Positions 18,726 through 27,821 are shown, counted from the stretch's first letter. The stretch is 61,055 nucleotides of DNA from Gemmatimonadota bacterium (GCA_031127085.1 JARIEY010000002.1:1-61055), one strand, 5' to 3'. Notes: generated from the letters alone by a model not told the origin. Made by a program: numbers and translations.

Positions 18726-19757
18726 ATGCCCTCCTCTCGCCGCTTCCCTTGGGCCATCTGGCCCACCAAGGAACTGCTGCAGCTCCGCATTAAGGACCTC
18801 GGAGTCGGCATCGAGGGGACCTGGCTCGAGGGCTGCGTCAACGACCTCTACGCCGAGCTCGACGCGCGCGCACTCCGTATCCATCCGCACGTCTGGATCA
18901 GCGACGAATGGTTCTCGCCAGGCAACGTGCCGGGGATCGCCATCCCCTTCTATCTCACGCATCCGCGCCTGATGAAGCTCGAGCGCTCCCAGCTGCTCGA
19001 GGTCGAAGGCGGCACCTACACGGAGTGCATGCAGATCCTGCGGCACGAGTGCGGCCACGCTGTGCAGCACGCCTTCCAGCTGCACCGTCGGCGCGAGTGG
19101 CAGCGCCTGTTCGGCAAGTCGTCCACCAAGTATCCGGAGTCCTACCGCCCCAACCCGGCGAGCAAGAAGTTCGTGCAGCATCTGCGCCGCTGGTACGCGC
19201 AAAGTCATCCGGACGAGGATTTTGCCGAAACGTTCGCCGTCTGGCTTGCCCCGCGCGCCGACTGGAAGCGTCGCTACGCAGGATGGCCCGCCCTGCAGAA
19301 GCTGCAGTACGTCGACGGACTGATGGCGGAACTCGCCGGCCAGAAGCCCCGCGTCACCACGCGCGTGGTCATCGACCCGGCACGCTCGCTCACGCGTACC
19401 CTCTTCGAGCACTATACCTACCGGCGCGCGCTGTACTCCGTCGAGCATCCGACCACGTGGGACGAGGACCTGCTGCGCCTGTTCTCCGACGCGCCCAAGC
19501 ACCGCGACCACGAGGCCGCTGGGCTCTTTCTGCGGCGCCACCGCCGCGAGATTCGCCGCGTCGTCTCCCGATGGACCGGCGAATACCAGTTCACGCTTGA
19601 TCAGGTCCTGTCCGATATGATCGGCCGCTGCCGCGAGCTGAAACTCCGGGTCGTGGGCCGCGAACGGCAGCTGTTGATGGACTTCATGGTCCTGCTGACG
19701 GCCCGCACCATGGAGTTCCTCTCCAAGCACGGCCGCCGGGAGTGGATTGCCGTATGA
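18726..19757 (+). CDS. putative gluzincin-type zinc metallopeptidase
   Basis: The 343-residue product (ATG at 18726; a GTG at 18702 is an alternative) carries RHECGHAVQH near residue 110, an HExxH zinc site, and DEDFAETFAVWLAP about 60 residues later, which supplies the third ligand as in gluzincins. Between them lie basic helices. No signal peptide is seen, so it is cytosolic. The layout recalls the putative zinc-binding metallopeptidase families, but I do not recognise an exact one. The stop overlaps the ATG of the ATP-grasp gene (ATGA), so the two are translated together: a peptide-bond breaker paired with a peptide-bond maker. Confidence 0.7.
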   Translation: MPSSRRFPWAIWPTKELLQLRIKDLGVGIEGTWLEGCVNDLYAELDARALRIHPHVWISDEWFSPGNVPGIAIPFYLTHPRLMKLERSQLLEVEGGTYTECMQILRHECGHAVQHAFQLHRRREWQRLFGKSSTKYPESYRPNPASKKFVQHLRRWYAQSHPDEDFAETFAVWLAPRADWKRRYAGWPALQKLQYVDGLMAELAGQKPRVTTRVVIDPARSLTRTLFEHYTYRRALYSVEHPTTWDEDLLRLFSDAPKHRDHEAAGLFLRRHRREIRRVVSRWTGEYQFTLDQVLSDMIGRCRELKLRVVGRERQLLMDFMVLLTARTMEFLSKHGRREWIAV

Positions 19758-20764
19758 GAAAGCTCCGAGTGCTCGCCCTCATGCATCCGCAGCTGGTTCC
19801 CCCCGACTCGCTCGACGGACAGAGCGAGAAGGACATCAACCGCTGGAAGACGGAGTTCGACGTCGTCTCACATCTGCGCGCGCGCGGTCACGAGGTGAGT
19901 CCGCTCGGCGTGCAGTACGAACTGGCCCCCGTGCGCGAGGCCGCCGAGCAGTTCCAGCCGCATCTCGTCTTCAACCTGCTCGAGGAGTTTCACGGCGAAG
20001 TCGTCTTTGACCACAACGTCGTCAGCTATCTCGAACTGCTCAAGATTCCCTACACGGGGTGCAATCCGCGCGGCATGATGCTCTCGCGCGGCAAGGCGCT
20101 GTCCAAGAAGCTCTGCGCCTATCACCGTATTCGCGTCCCGGAGTTCGCGGTCTTCCCGATGGGTCGCAAGGTGCGCCGGCCGTCGCACCTCACGTACCCG
20201 CTGATCGTCAAATCGCTCATCGAGCATTCCTCGGTCGGCATCGCCAAGGCCTCCATCGTCGACTCTGACGAAAAGCTCGCCGAACGGGTGCGCTTTGTGC
20301 ACGAACGCATTCGCACCGACGCCATCGCCGAACAGTTCATCGACGGCCGCGAACTGTATGTGAGCGTCATGGGCAACCAACGCCTCGTCGCCTTTCCGGC
20401 GTTTGAGCTGGTGGCCGAGAAGCGCGCGGCCGACGAGCCGCTCATTGCCACCGCGCGCGCCAAGCACGACCTCGAGTATCAGGAGCGCCACGGGATCGAC
20501 ATCCGGCCGGCCGACCTGCCGCCGGAGCTCGCCAGCGAGGCCGCGCATATCAGCAAGCGCATCTATCGCATTCTCGAACTCAGCGGCTTCGCCCGCCTCG
20601 ACTTCCGCCTCGACGCCCGCGGCGACCTCTACTTCCTCGAGGCGAATCCGAATCCGGAAATCGCCGAGCGCGAGGAGTTTGCGGCGTCGGCGCGCCACGC
20701 GGGGGTCGCATACTCCGACCTGCTCGAGCGCATCCTGCGCCTGGGGCTCAGGCAGCGCGACTGA
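19754..20764 (+). CDS. ATP-grasp ligase related to D-Ala-D-Ala ligase
   Basis: The 336-residue product has a D-Ala-D-Ala-ligase-like layout: an N-terminal Rossmann-type part (RVLALMHPQLVPPDS; LVFNLLEEFHGE), a central IPYTGCNPRGMMLSRGKALSK, an ATP-grasp core (PLIVKSLIEHSSVGIAKAS; EQFIDGRELYVSVMG) and the metal site RLDFRLDARGDLYFLEANPNPE. It should ligate a carboxylate to an amine using ATP. The window contains a separate, canonical Ddl, so this one probably acts on something else. The ATG overlaps the stop of the zinc peptidase gene by four bases. Substrate unknown. Confidence 0.8.
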   Translation: MRKLRVLALMHPQLVPPDSLDGQSEKDINRWKTEFDVVSHLRARGHEVSPLGVQYELAPVREAAEQFQPHLVFNLLEEFHGEVVFDHNVVSYLELLKIPYTGCNPRGMMLSRGKALSKKLCAYHRIRVPEFAVFPMGRKVRRPSHLTYPLIVKSLIEHSSVGIAKASIVDSDEKLAERVRFVHERIRTDAIAEQFIDGRELYVSVMGNQRLVAFPAFELVAEKRAADEPLIATARAKHDLEYQERHGIDIRPADLPPELASEAAHISKRIYRILELSGFARLDFRLDARGDLYFLEANPNPEIAEREEFAASARHAGVAYSDLLERILRLGLRQRD

Positions 20765-20837
20765 TGCGTCATGTGGGTGGCGGCGCGCATAAGTTTCCGT
20801 GGCCCACCGGTTCCCGTCACACCTCCGTCCGACGCTG

Positions 20838-22127
20838 ATGCGCTTCTTTCCCACGGTGCGCGCGCTGTACGCCGCCCTCGTTGTCTTGCTCCCGGCCGCG
20901 TTGCCGGCGCAGGACCCTCCGCGTCCCGCCGACGCCCAGATGCTGCGCGTCTACCTGGATTGCCGCACGTGGGGCTGCGACCGCGACCTCTTCCTCACCG
21001 AAGTGCGATTTGTGTCGCTCACGCGCGACCGTGCCGACGCCGATGTGCATCTGCTGGTCACGGCGCTCAATAACGGCGCCGGGGGACGGCAGATCACGCT
21101 GCGCTTCATCGGCGCCGGCGCGTTCGAAGGACGCGCCGACACCGTCGTGACCGCGCTCCCCCCCAACGTCGCCGATGACCGCACGCGACGCGAGATCATC
21201 CGCGTCGCCAAGCTCGGCCTCGTTCGCTACGCGATGCAGACCGCCACCGCCGCAGGGCTCCGCCTCGATGATGGCGGCGTCCCCGCCGCGCAACGCACCG
21301 CGCAACTGCGCGCCGCCGATCCGTGGAACTTCTGGGTCATCTCCGTGGGAGCAAACGGCGGAGCCAACGCCGAGAGCCGCTCCTCGCGCGGCAACGCCGG
21401 CGCGTCGCTGAATGCCCGACGCGTGACCGACGCGTGGAAGATCAACGTCGCCGCCAACGGCAACTACCGGCAGTCTACCTACCAGCTGAGCGACAGCACG
21501 CGCTCCACGTACATCCTGCGCGACTACGGCGGCCGCGGGCGCATCGTGCGCAACTCGGGCGCCCACTGGTCCACCGGCGTGATCGGCAACATCGGACACA
21601 CGGACTACGCCAATCAGGACACCTACGCACGACTTGGCGCGACGGTCGAGTACAGCATTTTCCCGTGGAGCCAGGCCACCACCCGCCAGTTGGTCGCCGC
21701 CTGGCAGCTGGCCGTCCAGCATTTCGAGTACCAGCAGACCACCATCTATCTCAAGGACCACGAGACGCGCCCGCACCACTCGGCGATCATCGCTGGCAGC
21801 ACGCGACAGCCGTGGGGCAATATCGACCTCTCGGCCAACTGGTCGCAGTACCTGAACGACCTGTCCAAGAGCCATATGGGCATCAACGGCAATGCCTCGC
21901 TGCGCATCACACGCGGCCTGTCGTTGAATTTTGGGGGCTTCGCCAGCCGCGTGCGCGATCAGCTCTACCTGCCGGCAGGCGACGCCACCGACGAGCAGAT
22001 TCTCACTCAGCAGCGCGCCCTTGCCACCAGTTTTGTGCGCGGCGGGTCGCTGAGCGTCTCGTACACGTTCGGCTCCATCTACAACACGATCGTCAATCCA
22101 CGGCTCGACGTAATGGGAGGGTTCTAG
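20838..22127 (+). CDS. outer-membrane protein of the DCxxWGCDRD family (copy 1)
   Basis: Start set at the ATG at 20838, which opens a signal peptide ending LPAQ. The 429-residue product has two parts. The first (about 25-155) begins YLDCRTWGCDRDLFLTEVRF and continues as a mixed alpha/beta domain (DADVHLLVTALNNGAGGRQITLRFIG). The second (about 165-429) is built of alternating amphipathic strands ending in FGSIYNTIVNPRLDVMGGF, which looks like a beta-barrel. A full-length paralogue lies at 26493-27821. I know no function for the family. It sits 73 bases after the ATP-grasp gene and two bases before the dehydrogenase gene. Confidence 0.7.
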   Translation: MRFFPTVRALYAALVVLLPAALPAQDPPRPADAQMLRVYLDCRTWGCDRDLFLTEVRFVSLTRDRADADVHLLVTALNNGAGGRQITLRFIGAGAFEGRADTVVTALPPNVADDRTRREIIRVAKLGLVRYAMQTATAAGLRLDDGGVPAAQRTAQLRAADPWNFWVISVGANGGANAESRSSRGNAGASLNARRVTDAWKINVAANGNYRQSTYQLSDSTRSTYILRDYGGRGRIVRNSGAHWSTGVIGNIGHTDYANQDTYARLGATVEYSIFPWSQATTRQLVAAWQLAVQHFEYQQTTIYLKDHETRPHHSAIIAGSTRQPWGNIDLSANWSQYLNDLSKSHMGINGNASLRITRGLSLNFGGFASRVRDQLYLPAGDATDEQILTQQRALATSFVRGGSLSVSYTFGSIYNTIVNPRLDVMGGF

Positions 22128-22129
22128 CA

Positions 22130-23626
22130 ATGACGCCGCCCCTGCTCGGACATTTCGCCGGCGGCGCGCGCGTCGCACCGCGCAGCGCGCGCAGTGCCCC
22201 GGTGTACGATCCCGCCACCGGGCGACAGGCCGCCACTGTCGCGCTCGCCGACCTCGCCGATATTGAGCACGTCATCGCCGATGCGCAGGGCGCCGCTGCC
22301 GCCTGGGGCGAGCGTTCCGCGCTCGATCGCGCGCGTGTCCTCTTTCGCTTCCGCGAACTGTGCCTCGCGCACGCCGCCGAGCTGGCCGCGCTGATCAGCG
22401 GCGAGCACGGCAAGGTGCTCGCCGACGCGCGCGGCGAGCTGCAGCGCGGGCTCGAGGTGGTCGAGTTCGCCGTGGGCATTCCGCACCTGATGAAGGGCGA
22501 GTTCAGTGACGGCGTTTCCACCGGCATCGATATGCACGCGCTGCGGCAGCCGCTCGGTGTCGTCGCCTGCATTACGCCGTTCAACTTTCCGGCGATGGTT
22601 CCGCTGTGGATGATCGCCCCGGCCCTCGCCTGCGGAAACACTGTCGTGCTCAAGCCGTCGGAGCGCGACCCGTCCTGTCCGCTGCGGCTCGCGGAACTGT
22701 TCGCTGAGGCCGGCGGTCCGCCCGGCGTGTTCAACGTGCTCAATGGCGATGCCGAAGCCGTCAATGCGCTCCTCACGGACTCGCGTATTCAGGCGGTCAG
22801 TTTCGTCGGCTCCACCCCGGTGGCACGCCACGTGTACCAGACCGCCGCGCGGCACGGCAAACGCGTGCAGGCGATGGGCGGCGCCAAGAACCATCTCGTC
22901 GTACTGCCAGATGCCGACCTGGATCAGGTCGTCGAGTCGCTGATGGGCGCGGCGTACGGATCGGCCGGCGAACGGTGTATGGCCATCTCGGTGGCGGTCG
23001 TCGTGGGCACCGCAACGGCCGATGCCCTGGTGCCGCGACTCGCCGAGCGTGTGCGCACTCTGCGGGTTGGCCTTCCCAGTGATTCCACCAGCGAGATGGG
23101 GCCACTCGTGACGGCGGCCCACCGCGATCGCGTGCGCGGCTTCGTGGAACAGGGCGCGCACGAAGGGGCCACACTGGTGGTCGACGGCCGCGCGCACGCC
23201 GCCGCGCAGGGTGACGGATTCTTTCTTGGCGGCTCGCTCTTCGATCACGTCACGCCGGCCATGCAGATCTACCAGGAAGAGATCTTCGGCCCGGTGTTGT
23301 GCGTGGTTCGGGTCGACTCAGCGGACGCGGCGCTCGATCTGTGCAACACCCACCGCTACGGCAACGGGGTCGCGATTTTCACGCGCAGCGGGGGCGCCGC
23401 GCGCGAATTTGCGCACCGCGTGCAATGCGGGATGGTGGGCATCAATGTCCCCATCCCCGTGCCGCTCGCCTTCTATTCGTTCGGTGGATGGAAGGAGTCG
23501 GCCTTTGGCGACCAGAACCAGCACGGTATGGATGGCGTGCGCTTCTTCACCCGCGTGAAGACCGTCACCACCCGCTGGCCCGCCAGCGCCGACGCGGCCT
23601 CGTTCACGATGCCACTGCTCAAGTAG
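22130..23626 (+). CDS. mmsA: (methyl)malonate-semialdehyde dehydrogenase, CoA-acylating
   Basis: Start set at the ATG at 22130, two bases after the preceding stop; the frame's further upstream extension overlaps the outer-membrane gene. The 498-residue product is an aldehyde dehydrogenase of the MMSDH class: QPLGVVACITPFNFPAMVPLW, VVLKPSERDPSCP, and the catalytic Cys about 283 in GSAGERCMAIS. Members convert methylmalonate or malonate semialdehyde plus CoA to propionyl- or acetyl-CoA with NAD, in valine, inositol and beta-alanine breakdown. It faces an S58 peptidase and an omega-aminotransferase gene on the other strand, which would fit beta-alanine use. Confidence 0.92.
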   Translation: MTPPLLGHFAGGARVAPRSARSAPVYDPATGRQAATVALADLADIEHVIADAQGAAAAWGERSALDRARVLFRFRELCLAHAAELAALISGEHGKVLADARGELQRGLEVVEFAVGIPHLMKGEFSDGVSTGIDMHALRQPLGVVACITPFNFPAMVPLWMIAPALACGNTVVLKPSERDPSCPLRLAELFAEAGGPPGVFNVLNGDAEAVNALLTDSRIQAVSFVGSTPVARHVYQTAARHGKRVQAMGGAKNHLVVLPDADLDQVVESLMGAAYGSAGERCMAISVAVVVGTATADALVPRLAERVRTLRVGLPSDSTSEMGPLVTAAHRDRVRGFVEQGAHEGATLVVDGRAHAAAQGDGFFLGGSLFDHVTPAMQIYQEEIFGPVLCVVRVDSADAALDLCNTHRYGNGVAIFTRSGGAAREFAHRVQCGMVGINVPIPVPLAFYSFGGWKESAFGDQNQHGMDGVRFFTRVKTVTTRWPASADAASFTMPLLK

Positions 23627-23631
23627 ACGCG

Positions 23632-24858
23632 CTACGGCGACCGACCGTACTTCGTGAGGATCGCCATCAGGCGGTCTGCCGGAAGCGCGTGCACGCGCAG
23701 GTTGTTCGCCCCTGTCATCGTGTCGGCGGCCAGCATGGCGTTGAGGATCGCTTCCTCCGTCGCCTGAATGGTCGCGGCGAAGAGCGGCGAGATGGCCTCA
23801 TTCGAGAGCATCGTCACCCGTGCCGTGTCGCGTGGAACGGCGGCTCGCGCGTTTGCGGTGGAGAACGCCACGAAAATGTCCCCTGAGCCGTTTCCGCCCG
23901 TTCCACCGGTGCGCCCCACTCCCAGCGACACGCGCGTGGCGATGCGCTTGAGTTGATGCGGCAGCAGCGGCGCGTCCGTCGCAACCACGACGATAATCGA
24001 CCCGAGCTCGGTCTCGTCTTCGGATGCGCCCGATGGCCGCGCGGCGCCGCACGCGCGGCGCGGCGATCCGGGCGGCACTTCGCCCGCGATGCAGGGGGCC
24101 AAGTCGCTGAGTTCGGCCCCCACCGGCACACCGGCCACCCGCATATCACGCATCGAACCGAAGTTGCACTGCACGAGCACGCCAACGGTGTAGCCGCCCT
24201 GTGCAGCCGGCAGCGTGCGCGACGCCGTGCCGATGCCACCCTTGAACCCCTCGCACACCATGCCGGTGCCGCCGCCCACGGCGCCCTCCGCCGGCACTGT
24301 TCCACCACGCGCGCCGTTCAGCGCGGCCACCGCATGCTCCGGCGTCACGTGAAAGCCGTTGATGTCATTCAGTCCGCCGTCGTACGTCTCGGCGACCATC
24401 GGGAGACCCCAGGGCTGCATCCCCGGCCTACCCACCTGCCACTGCAGAATCGCGTCGCGCACCACTCCCACGCTGTGCGTGTTGGTGATGCCAATCGGTC
24501 CCTCCAGATAGCCGCCTTCCTGCAGCCACGTGGTCCCGGTCATTTCGCCGTTGCCGTTCAGCGTGAACCAGGCGCCGAACACCGGGTCGGCGCTCGCGCG
24601 ACCGCGCGGATGCACAATCGTCACCCCGGTGCGCACCGGGCCGGTGCCCACGCGCAACGGGCCGGCGTCACCGCGGATGATCGTGGTCTGCCCCACCTCC
24701 ACACCCGCGACGTCGGTGATGGCGTCCAGCGGCCCCGGCGTGCCGCCAATCAGGGACGAGATGCCCAGATCGCGCGCGCGCGGCTTCTGGGCGTCCACCG
24801 CCACAGGGGCGAGGAGCGTGATGACCAGCACCATCGCGAGCGGCATGGTACGACGCAT
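23632..24858 (-). CDS. S58 (DmpA/BapA-type) aminopeptidase, exported
   Basis: Start set at the ATG at 24858, after a GGAGG site. The 408-residue product begins with a signal peptide ending VDAQ, followed by the P1/S58 fold: ITDVAGVEVGQTTI, GFKGGIGTASR, and the self-cleavage site Gly286-Ser287 in LGSIIVVVATDAPLLP, where the serine becomes the N-terminal nucleophile. Family members are L-aminopeptidase/D-esterase (DmpA) and beta-peptidyl aminopeptidases (BapA), some of which release beta-alanine from peptides such as carnosine. The signal sequence puts it in the periplasm. It lies convergent with mmsA (stops five bases apart) and downstream of an omega-aminotransferase. Confidence 0.9.
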   Translation of the reverse strand: MRRTMPLAMVLVITLLAPVAVDAQKPRARDLGISSLIGGTPGPLDAITDVAGVEVGQTTIIRGDAGPLRVGTGPVRTGVTIVHPRGRASADPVFGAWFTLNGNGEMTGTTWLQEGGYLEGPIGITNTHSVGVVRDAILQWQVGRPGMQPWGLPMVAETYDGGLNDINGFHVTPEHAVAALNGARGGTVPAEGAVGGGTGMVCEGFKGGIGTASRTLPAAQGGYTVGVLVQCNFGSMRDMRVAGVPVGAELSDLAPCIAGEVPPGSPRRACGAARPSGASEDETELGSIIVVVATDAPLLPHQLKRIATRVSLGVGRTGGTGGNGSGDIFVAFSTANARAAVPRDTARVTMLSNEAISPLFAATIQATEEAILNAMLAADTMTGANNLRVHALPADRLMAILTKYGRSP

Positions 24859-24922
24859 GCGTCCTCCGGAGGGGGCGTGTCCAGCGCGAACAACCCGGCG
24901 GTCTATTAGTAGCGAATTGATA

Positions 24923-26257
24923 CTATGTCGTGGCGTCCAGCGCGCGCCGCAGCTTGCCCACCAGCTCATCGATCTGCGCCCGACTGATGATCAGCGGCGG
25001 CGACAGCGCAATGATGTCGCCCGTGACCCGCACCAGCAGGTTTTGGTTGAAGAAGCAATCCACGAACACATCGTACGCTCGCGACCCGGGCCGCCCGGCG
25101 CGTGCCTCGAGTTCGACGCCGGCCACGATCCCCAGGTTGCGCACGTCAATCACGTGCGGCGCGCCACACAGGGAATGCACCGCCGCCTCCCAGTACGGCG
25201 CCATCGCCGCCGCACGCGCAAACGTATCCTCGGCGGCATACAGATCCAGTGTCGCCAGCCCGGCCGCCGCCGCCAGCGGATGCCCGCTGTACGTATAGCC
25301 GTGGAAGAACTCGATCCCCTGTTCCGTCGCGTTGATCACCGTGTCGTAGATCTTTCCCTGAACGCAGGTCGCGCCCATCGGCACGGCCGCGTTGGTCACG
25401 CCCTTGGCCAGCGTGATCATGTCGGGAATCACGTTGAAGGCCTGAGCCGCGAACGGCGTCCCTAGACGGCCAAACCCCGTGATCACCTCGTCGAAGATCA
25501 GCAGGATGCCGTGCGCATCGCACAGCGCGCGCAACCGCTCCAGATAGCCCGCCGGCGGAATCAGCACGCCGGTCGATCCCGCCATCGGCTCCACGATCAC
25601 CGCGGCAATCGTGTCGGCGCCGCGCGTTGCCACGATCTCCTCCAGCGCATCCGCCAGGTGCGCTCCCCAGGCGGGCTGGCCCTTGGAGAACGCGTTCTGC
25701 GACAGGTCGTGCGTGTGCGGCAGGTGGTCTACGCCGGGCAGCAGCTGCGCGGCGAAGGGCTTCTTGTTGGGCTCGATGCCCCCCACGGAGATGCCGCCGA
25801 ATCCCACGCCGTGATAACCGCGCAGCCGCCCCACGAAGCGCGAACGCTGCGGTTCACCGCGAGCGATGTGGTAGGCCATCGCAATCTTCAGCGCGCTGTC
25901 CACCGCCTCCGAGCCCGAGTTGGAGAAGAAGACGTGGTCGATGCCAGCCGGCAGAATGCCCTTCAGCTTGGTTGCCAGCTGAAAGCTTCCCGGGTGTCCC
26001 ATCTGAAAGGCGGGAGCAAAGTCGAGCGTCGCCGCCGCCTTGCTGATCGCCTCCACAATGGGCGCGCGGGAGTGCCCCGCGTTCACGCACCACAGCCCGG
26101 CGGTGCCGTCCAGAATCTGGCGGCCATCATCGGACTGGTAGTGCATGTCCTTGGCGCTCACCAGCAGGCGCGGGCGCGCCTTGAACGCCTTGTTGGCGGT
26201 GAACGGCATCCACAGCGCGTCGAGCGCCGGGTCGTGGGCAATCGTCGGAGTCGTCAT
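24923..26257 (-). CDS. omega-amino acid--pyruvate aminotransferase (class III)
   Basis: Start set at the ATG at 26257 (MTTPTIAHDPALDALWMPF), preceded by GAGG. The 444-residue product is a class III PLP aminotransferase: LWMPFTANKAFKARPRLL, HVFFSNSGSEAVDSALKIA, YHGVGFGGISVGG, IFDEVITGFGRLG, and the PLP lysine about 285 in ITLAKGVTNAAVPMG. The N-terminal pattern is that of beta-alanine/omega-amino acid:pyruvate transaminases, which yield malonate semialdehyde from beta-alanine. The product of that reaction is a substrate for the nearby mmsA enzyme. It is 64 bases upstream of the S58 peptidase on the same strand. Confidence 0.88.
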   Translation of the reverse strand: MTTPTIAHDPALDALWMPFTANKAFKARPRLLVSAKDMHYQSDDGRQILDGTAGLWCVNAGHSRAPIVEAISKAAATLDFAPAFQMGHPGSFQLATKLKGILPAGIDHVFFSNSGSEAVDSALKIAMAYHIARGEPQRSRFVGRLRGYHGVGFGGISVGGIEPNKKPFAAQLLPGVDHLPHTHDLSQNAFSKGQPAWGAHLADALEEIVATRGADTIAAVIVEPMAGSTGVLIPPAGYLERLRALCDAHGILLIFDEVITGFGRLGTPFAAQAFNVIPDMITLAKGVTNAAVPMGATCVQGKIYDTVINATEQGIEFFHGYTYSGHPLAAAAGLATLDLYAAEDTFARAAAMAPYWEAAVHSLCGAPHVIDVRNLGIVAGVELEARAGRPGSRAYDVFVDCFFNQNLLVRVTGDIIALSPPLIISRAQIDELVGKLRRALDATT

Positions 26258-26420
26258 GGTCGAAATCCTCGTGCGCGGAACGTGCCAGCAGGAGAGCGCC
26301 GAGGCAACCCCGCCTGCGGTGTACTCCGGCGCGTGTCGGACCACGCAAGGTGCGTCAGCTGGTCGAGTTCCCGCTGCAGGTTCAGCTGCATCGATAAGCC
26401 ACGATCAACTCCCATCCGCA

Positions 26421-26450
26421 CACAGGGGGCGCCACTCGGCGCCCCCTGTG
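26421..26450 (-). terminator. hairpin between outer-membrane gene and aminotransferase
   Basis: A perfect 13-bp GC-rich stem (26421-26433 with 26438-26450), 4-base loop. It follows the stop of the leftward outer-membrane gene. The T-tract is poor on that strand. The rest of the 26258-26492 gap shows nothing I recognise. Confidence 0.6.
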
Positions 26451-26492
26451 TTCTCCCATCTGCGCCGTAAGCGCGCCGCGAAGGCGGCCGAG

Positions 26493-27821
26493 CTAGAAGC
26501 TCATCGAAATCGTCTGCCCGCCGCCACCCATGCTGCCAAAGCGGGGATTCACCACCGAGTTGAATATCGACCCGAACTGATAGCGCAATCCCGCGAAGAC
26601 GAAGTACCGAAAATTGGTCGACAGCGCCTGCTGGCGCGCAATCACTTCCTCGTCCGACGCTTCACCGCGCGGCAGGTAGAGCTGGTCGCGCACCCGTGAC
26701 ACACTGCCTGACAGGTTGACGCTGAACCCCTTGCCGACGCGCACATCCACGCCGCCATGCACGCCGGCGTTGTAGTACTTGAGGGCGTTGAGATACTGCG
26801 AGCCGTTGATCGACACGTTGGCCGATCCCCAGGGCTGGCGTCGGGCAATGCCAACGCTCAGTGAGTGCACAGGCCGCGTCTCGGTGTCCTTGTCGTAGAT
26901 CGATGTCTCGCGGTACCGATAGTGCTGCGCCCCGAGGGAGTACAGCACCGTGAACTTCCGGCGGGTGAAATCCTTGTACGGGTAGTAGTCCCACTCGACA
27001 GCCCCGCTTACGGTGGCGTCCAGATCGGTGTTGAAATAGTCCGACCGCTCGGCGTTCGCGCGCGCGCCTACCGACCAGTGCGCATTGACGCTCTTCACCG
27101 TCAGCGCATTCAACCCGAAGCTGCGCTGCAGCGACGTGTACGTGGTGCCGTCGCTGAACGAGTACTTGCTCTGATCGTAATTGAAGTTTCCGCTCAGGCG
27201 GATCTTCCACGCTTCGGTGGTCCGGTTTGCGTCAATACTGCTGTAGTAGTTGCCCGACGACTGCCGTTTTTCGCCGTTGGCAAAGCCGTTGGCCGAAATG
27301 CTGTACGTCCAGAAATTCCACTTGTCGCGCGCCGCCGCGTTGGCGGGAGCGGCCCCAGTGGGGGCGGCAAAGCTGACGTTCAGCTGCGACGCCAGCGGCG
27401 TCTTGGCGGCATAGGGCAGCAGCACCTGACTGATGACACGCAACAGCCCCTTGCGTCGCGTATCGTCGGAATCGTTGGAGTTGGCCGTCCAGGAGAGCGT
27501 ATCCGCCCGCCCGGTGTACTGCTTCTGCCCGATCGCCGTGACGGCGTACCGCCGCCCGCCGGAGCCGGTCGCTTCCGACGTCACCAACAGGTGAATCTCG
27601 GCGTCCAGCCGCTCGCGCATCCAGTTGACCCATTTCATCTCGGTCACAAAGTAGTCGCGGTCGCATCCCCACTCGTGGCAATCGAGGTACGCCCGCACCG
27701 CCGAGTTTTGCGCGGTGTCAGCCGCGGCCGGTCCACTTCCCTGCGCGCGAAGCGGCGTCCCCGCCGCAGCCAGTGAGCAACAGAGCACGGCAAGGCGCAG
27801 CAGAGCGCGGCCGATGAGCAT
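26493..27821 (-). CDS. outer-membrane protein of the DCxxWGCDRD family (copy 2)
   Basis: Start set at the ATG at 27821, which opens a signal peptide ending LRAQ. The 442-residue product parallels the gene at 20838 along its length: YLDCHEWGCDRDYFVTEMKW near residue 45, then AEIHLLVTSEATGSGGRRYAV, a WNFWTYSISANG boundary, beta-strand repeats and FGSIFNSVVNPRFGSMGGG near the end. Many barrel strands match (TRPVHSLSVGIARRQPWGS against TRPHHSAIIAGSTRQPWGN). The aromatic-rich C-terminus ISMSF fits an outer-membrane barrel. Function unknown. It is alone between a hairpin and tRNA-Phe, unlike copy 1, which is in an operon. Confidence 0.7.
   Translation of the reverse strand: MLIGRALLRLAVLCCSLAAAGTPLRAQGSGPAAADTAQNSAVRAYLDCHEWGCDRDYFVTEMKWVNWMRERLDAEIHLLVTSEATGSGGRRYAVTAIGQKQYTGRADTLSWTANSNDSDDTRRKGLLRVISQVLLPYAAKTPLASQLNVSFAAPTGAAPANAAARDKWNFWTYSISANGFANGEKRQSSGNYYSSIDANRTTEAWKIRLSGNFNYDQSKYSFSDGTTYTSLQRSFGLNALTVKSVNAHWSVGARANAERSDYFNTDLDATVSGAVEWDYYPYKDFTRRKFTVLYSLGAQHYRYRETSIYDKDTETRPVHSLSVGIARRQPWGSANVSINGSQYLNALKYYNAGVHGGVDVRVGKGFSVNLSGSVSRVRDQLYLPRGEASDEEVIARQQALSTNFRYFVFAGLRYQFGSIFNSVVNPRFGSMGGGGQTISMSF

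Noticed and set aside
21323-22129. Upstream extension of the mmsA frame
   Set aside because: It overlaps the outer-membrane gene in another frame, reads as Arg-rich nonsense, and the dehydrogenase domain begins at the ATG at 22130.
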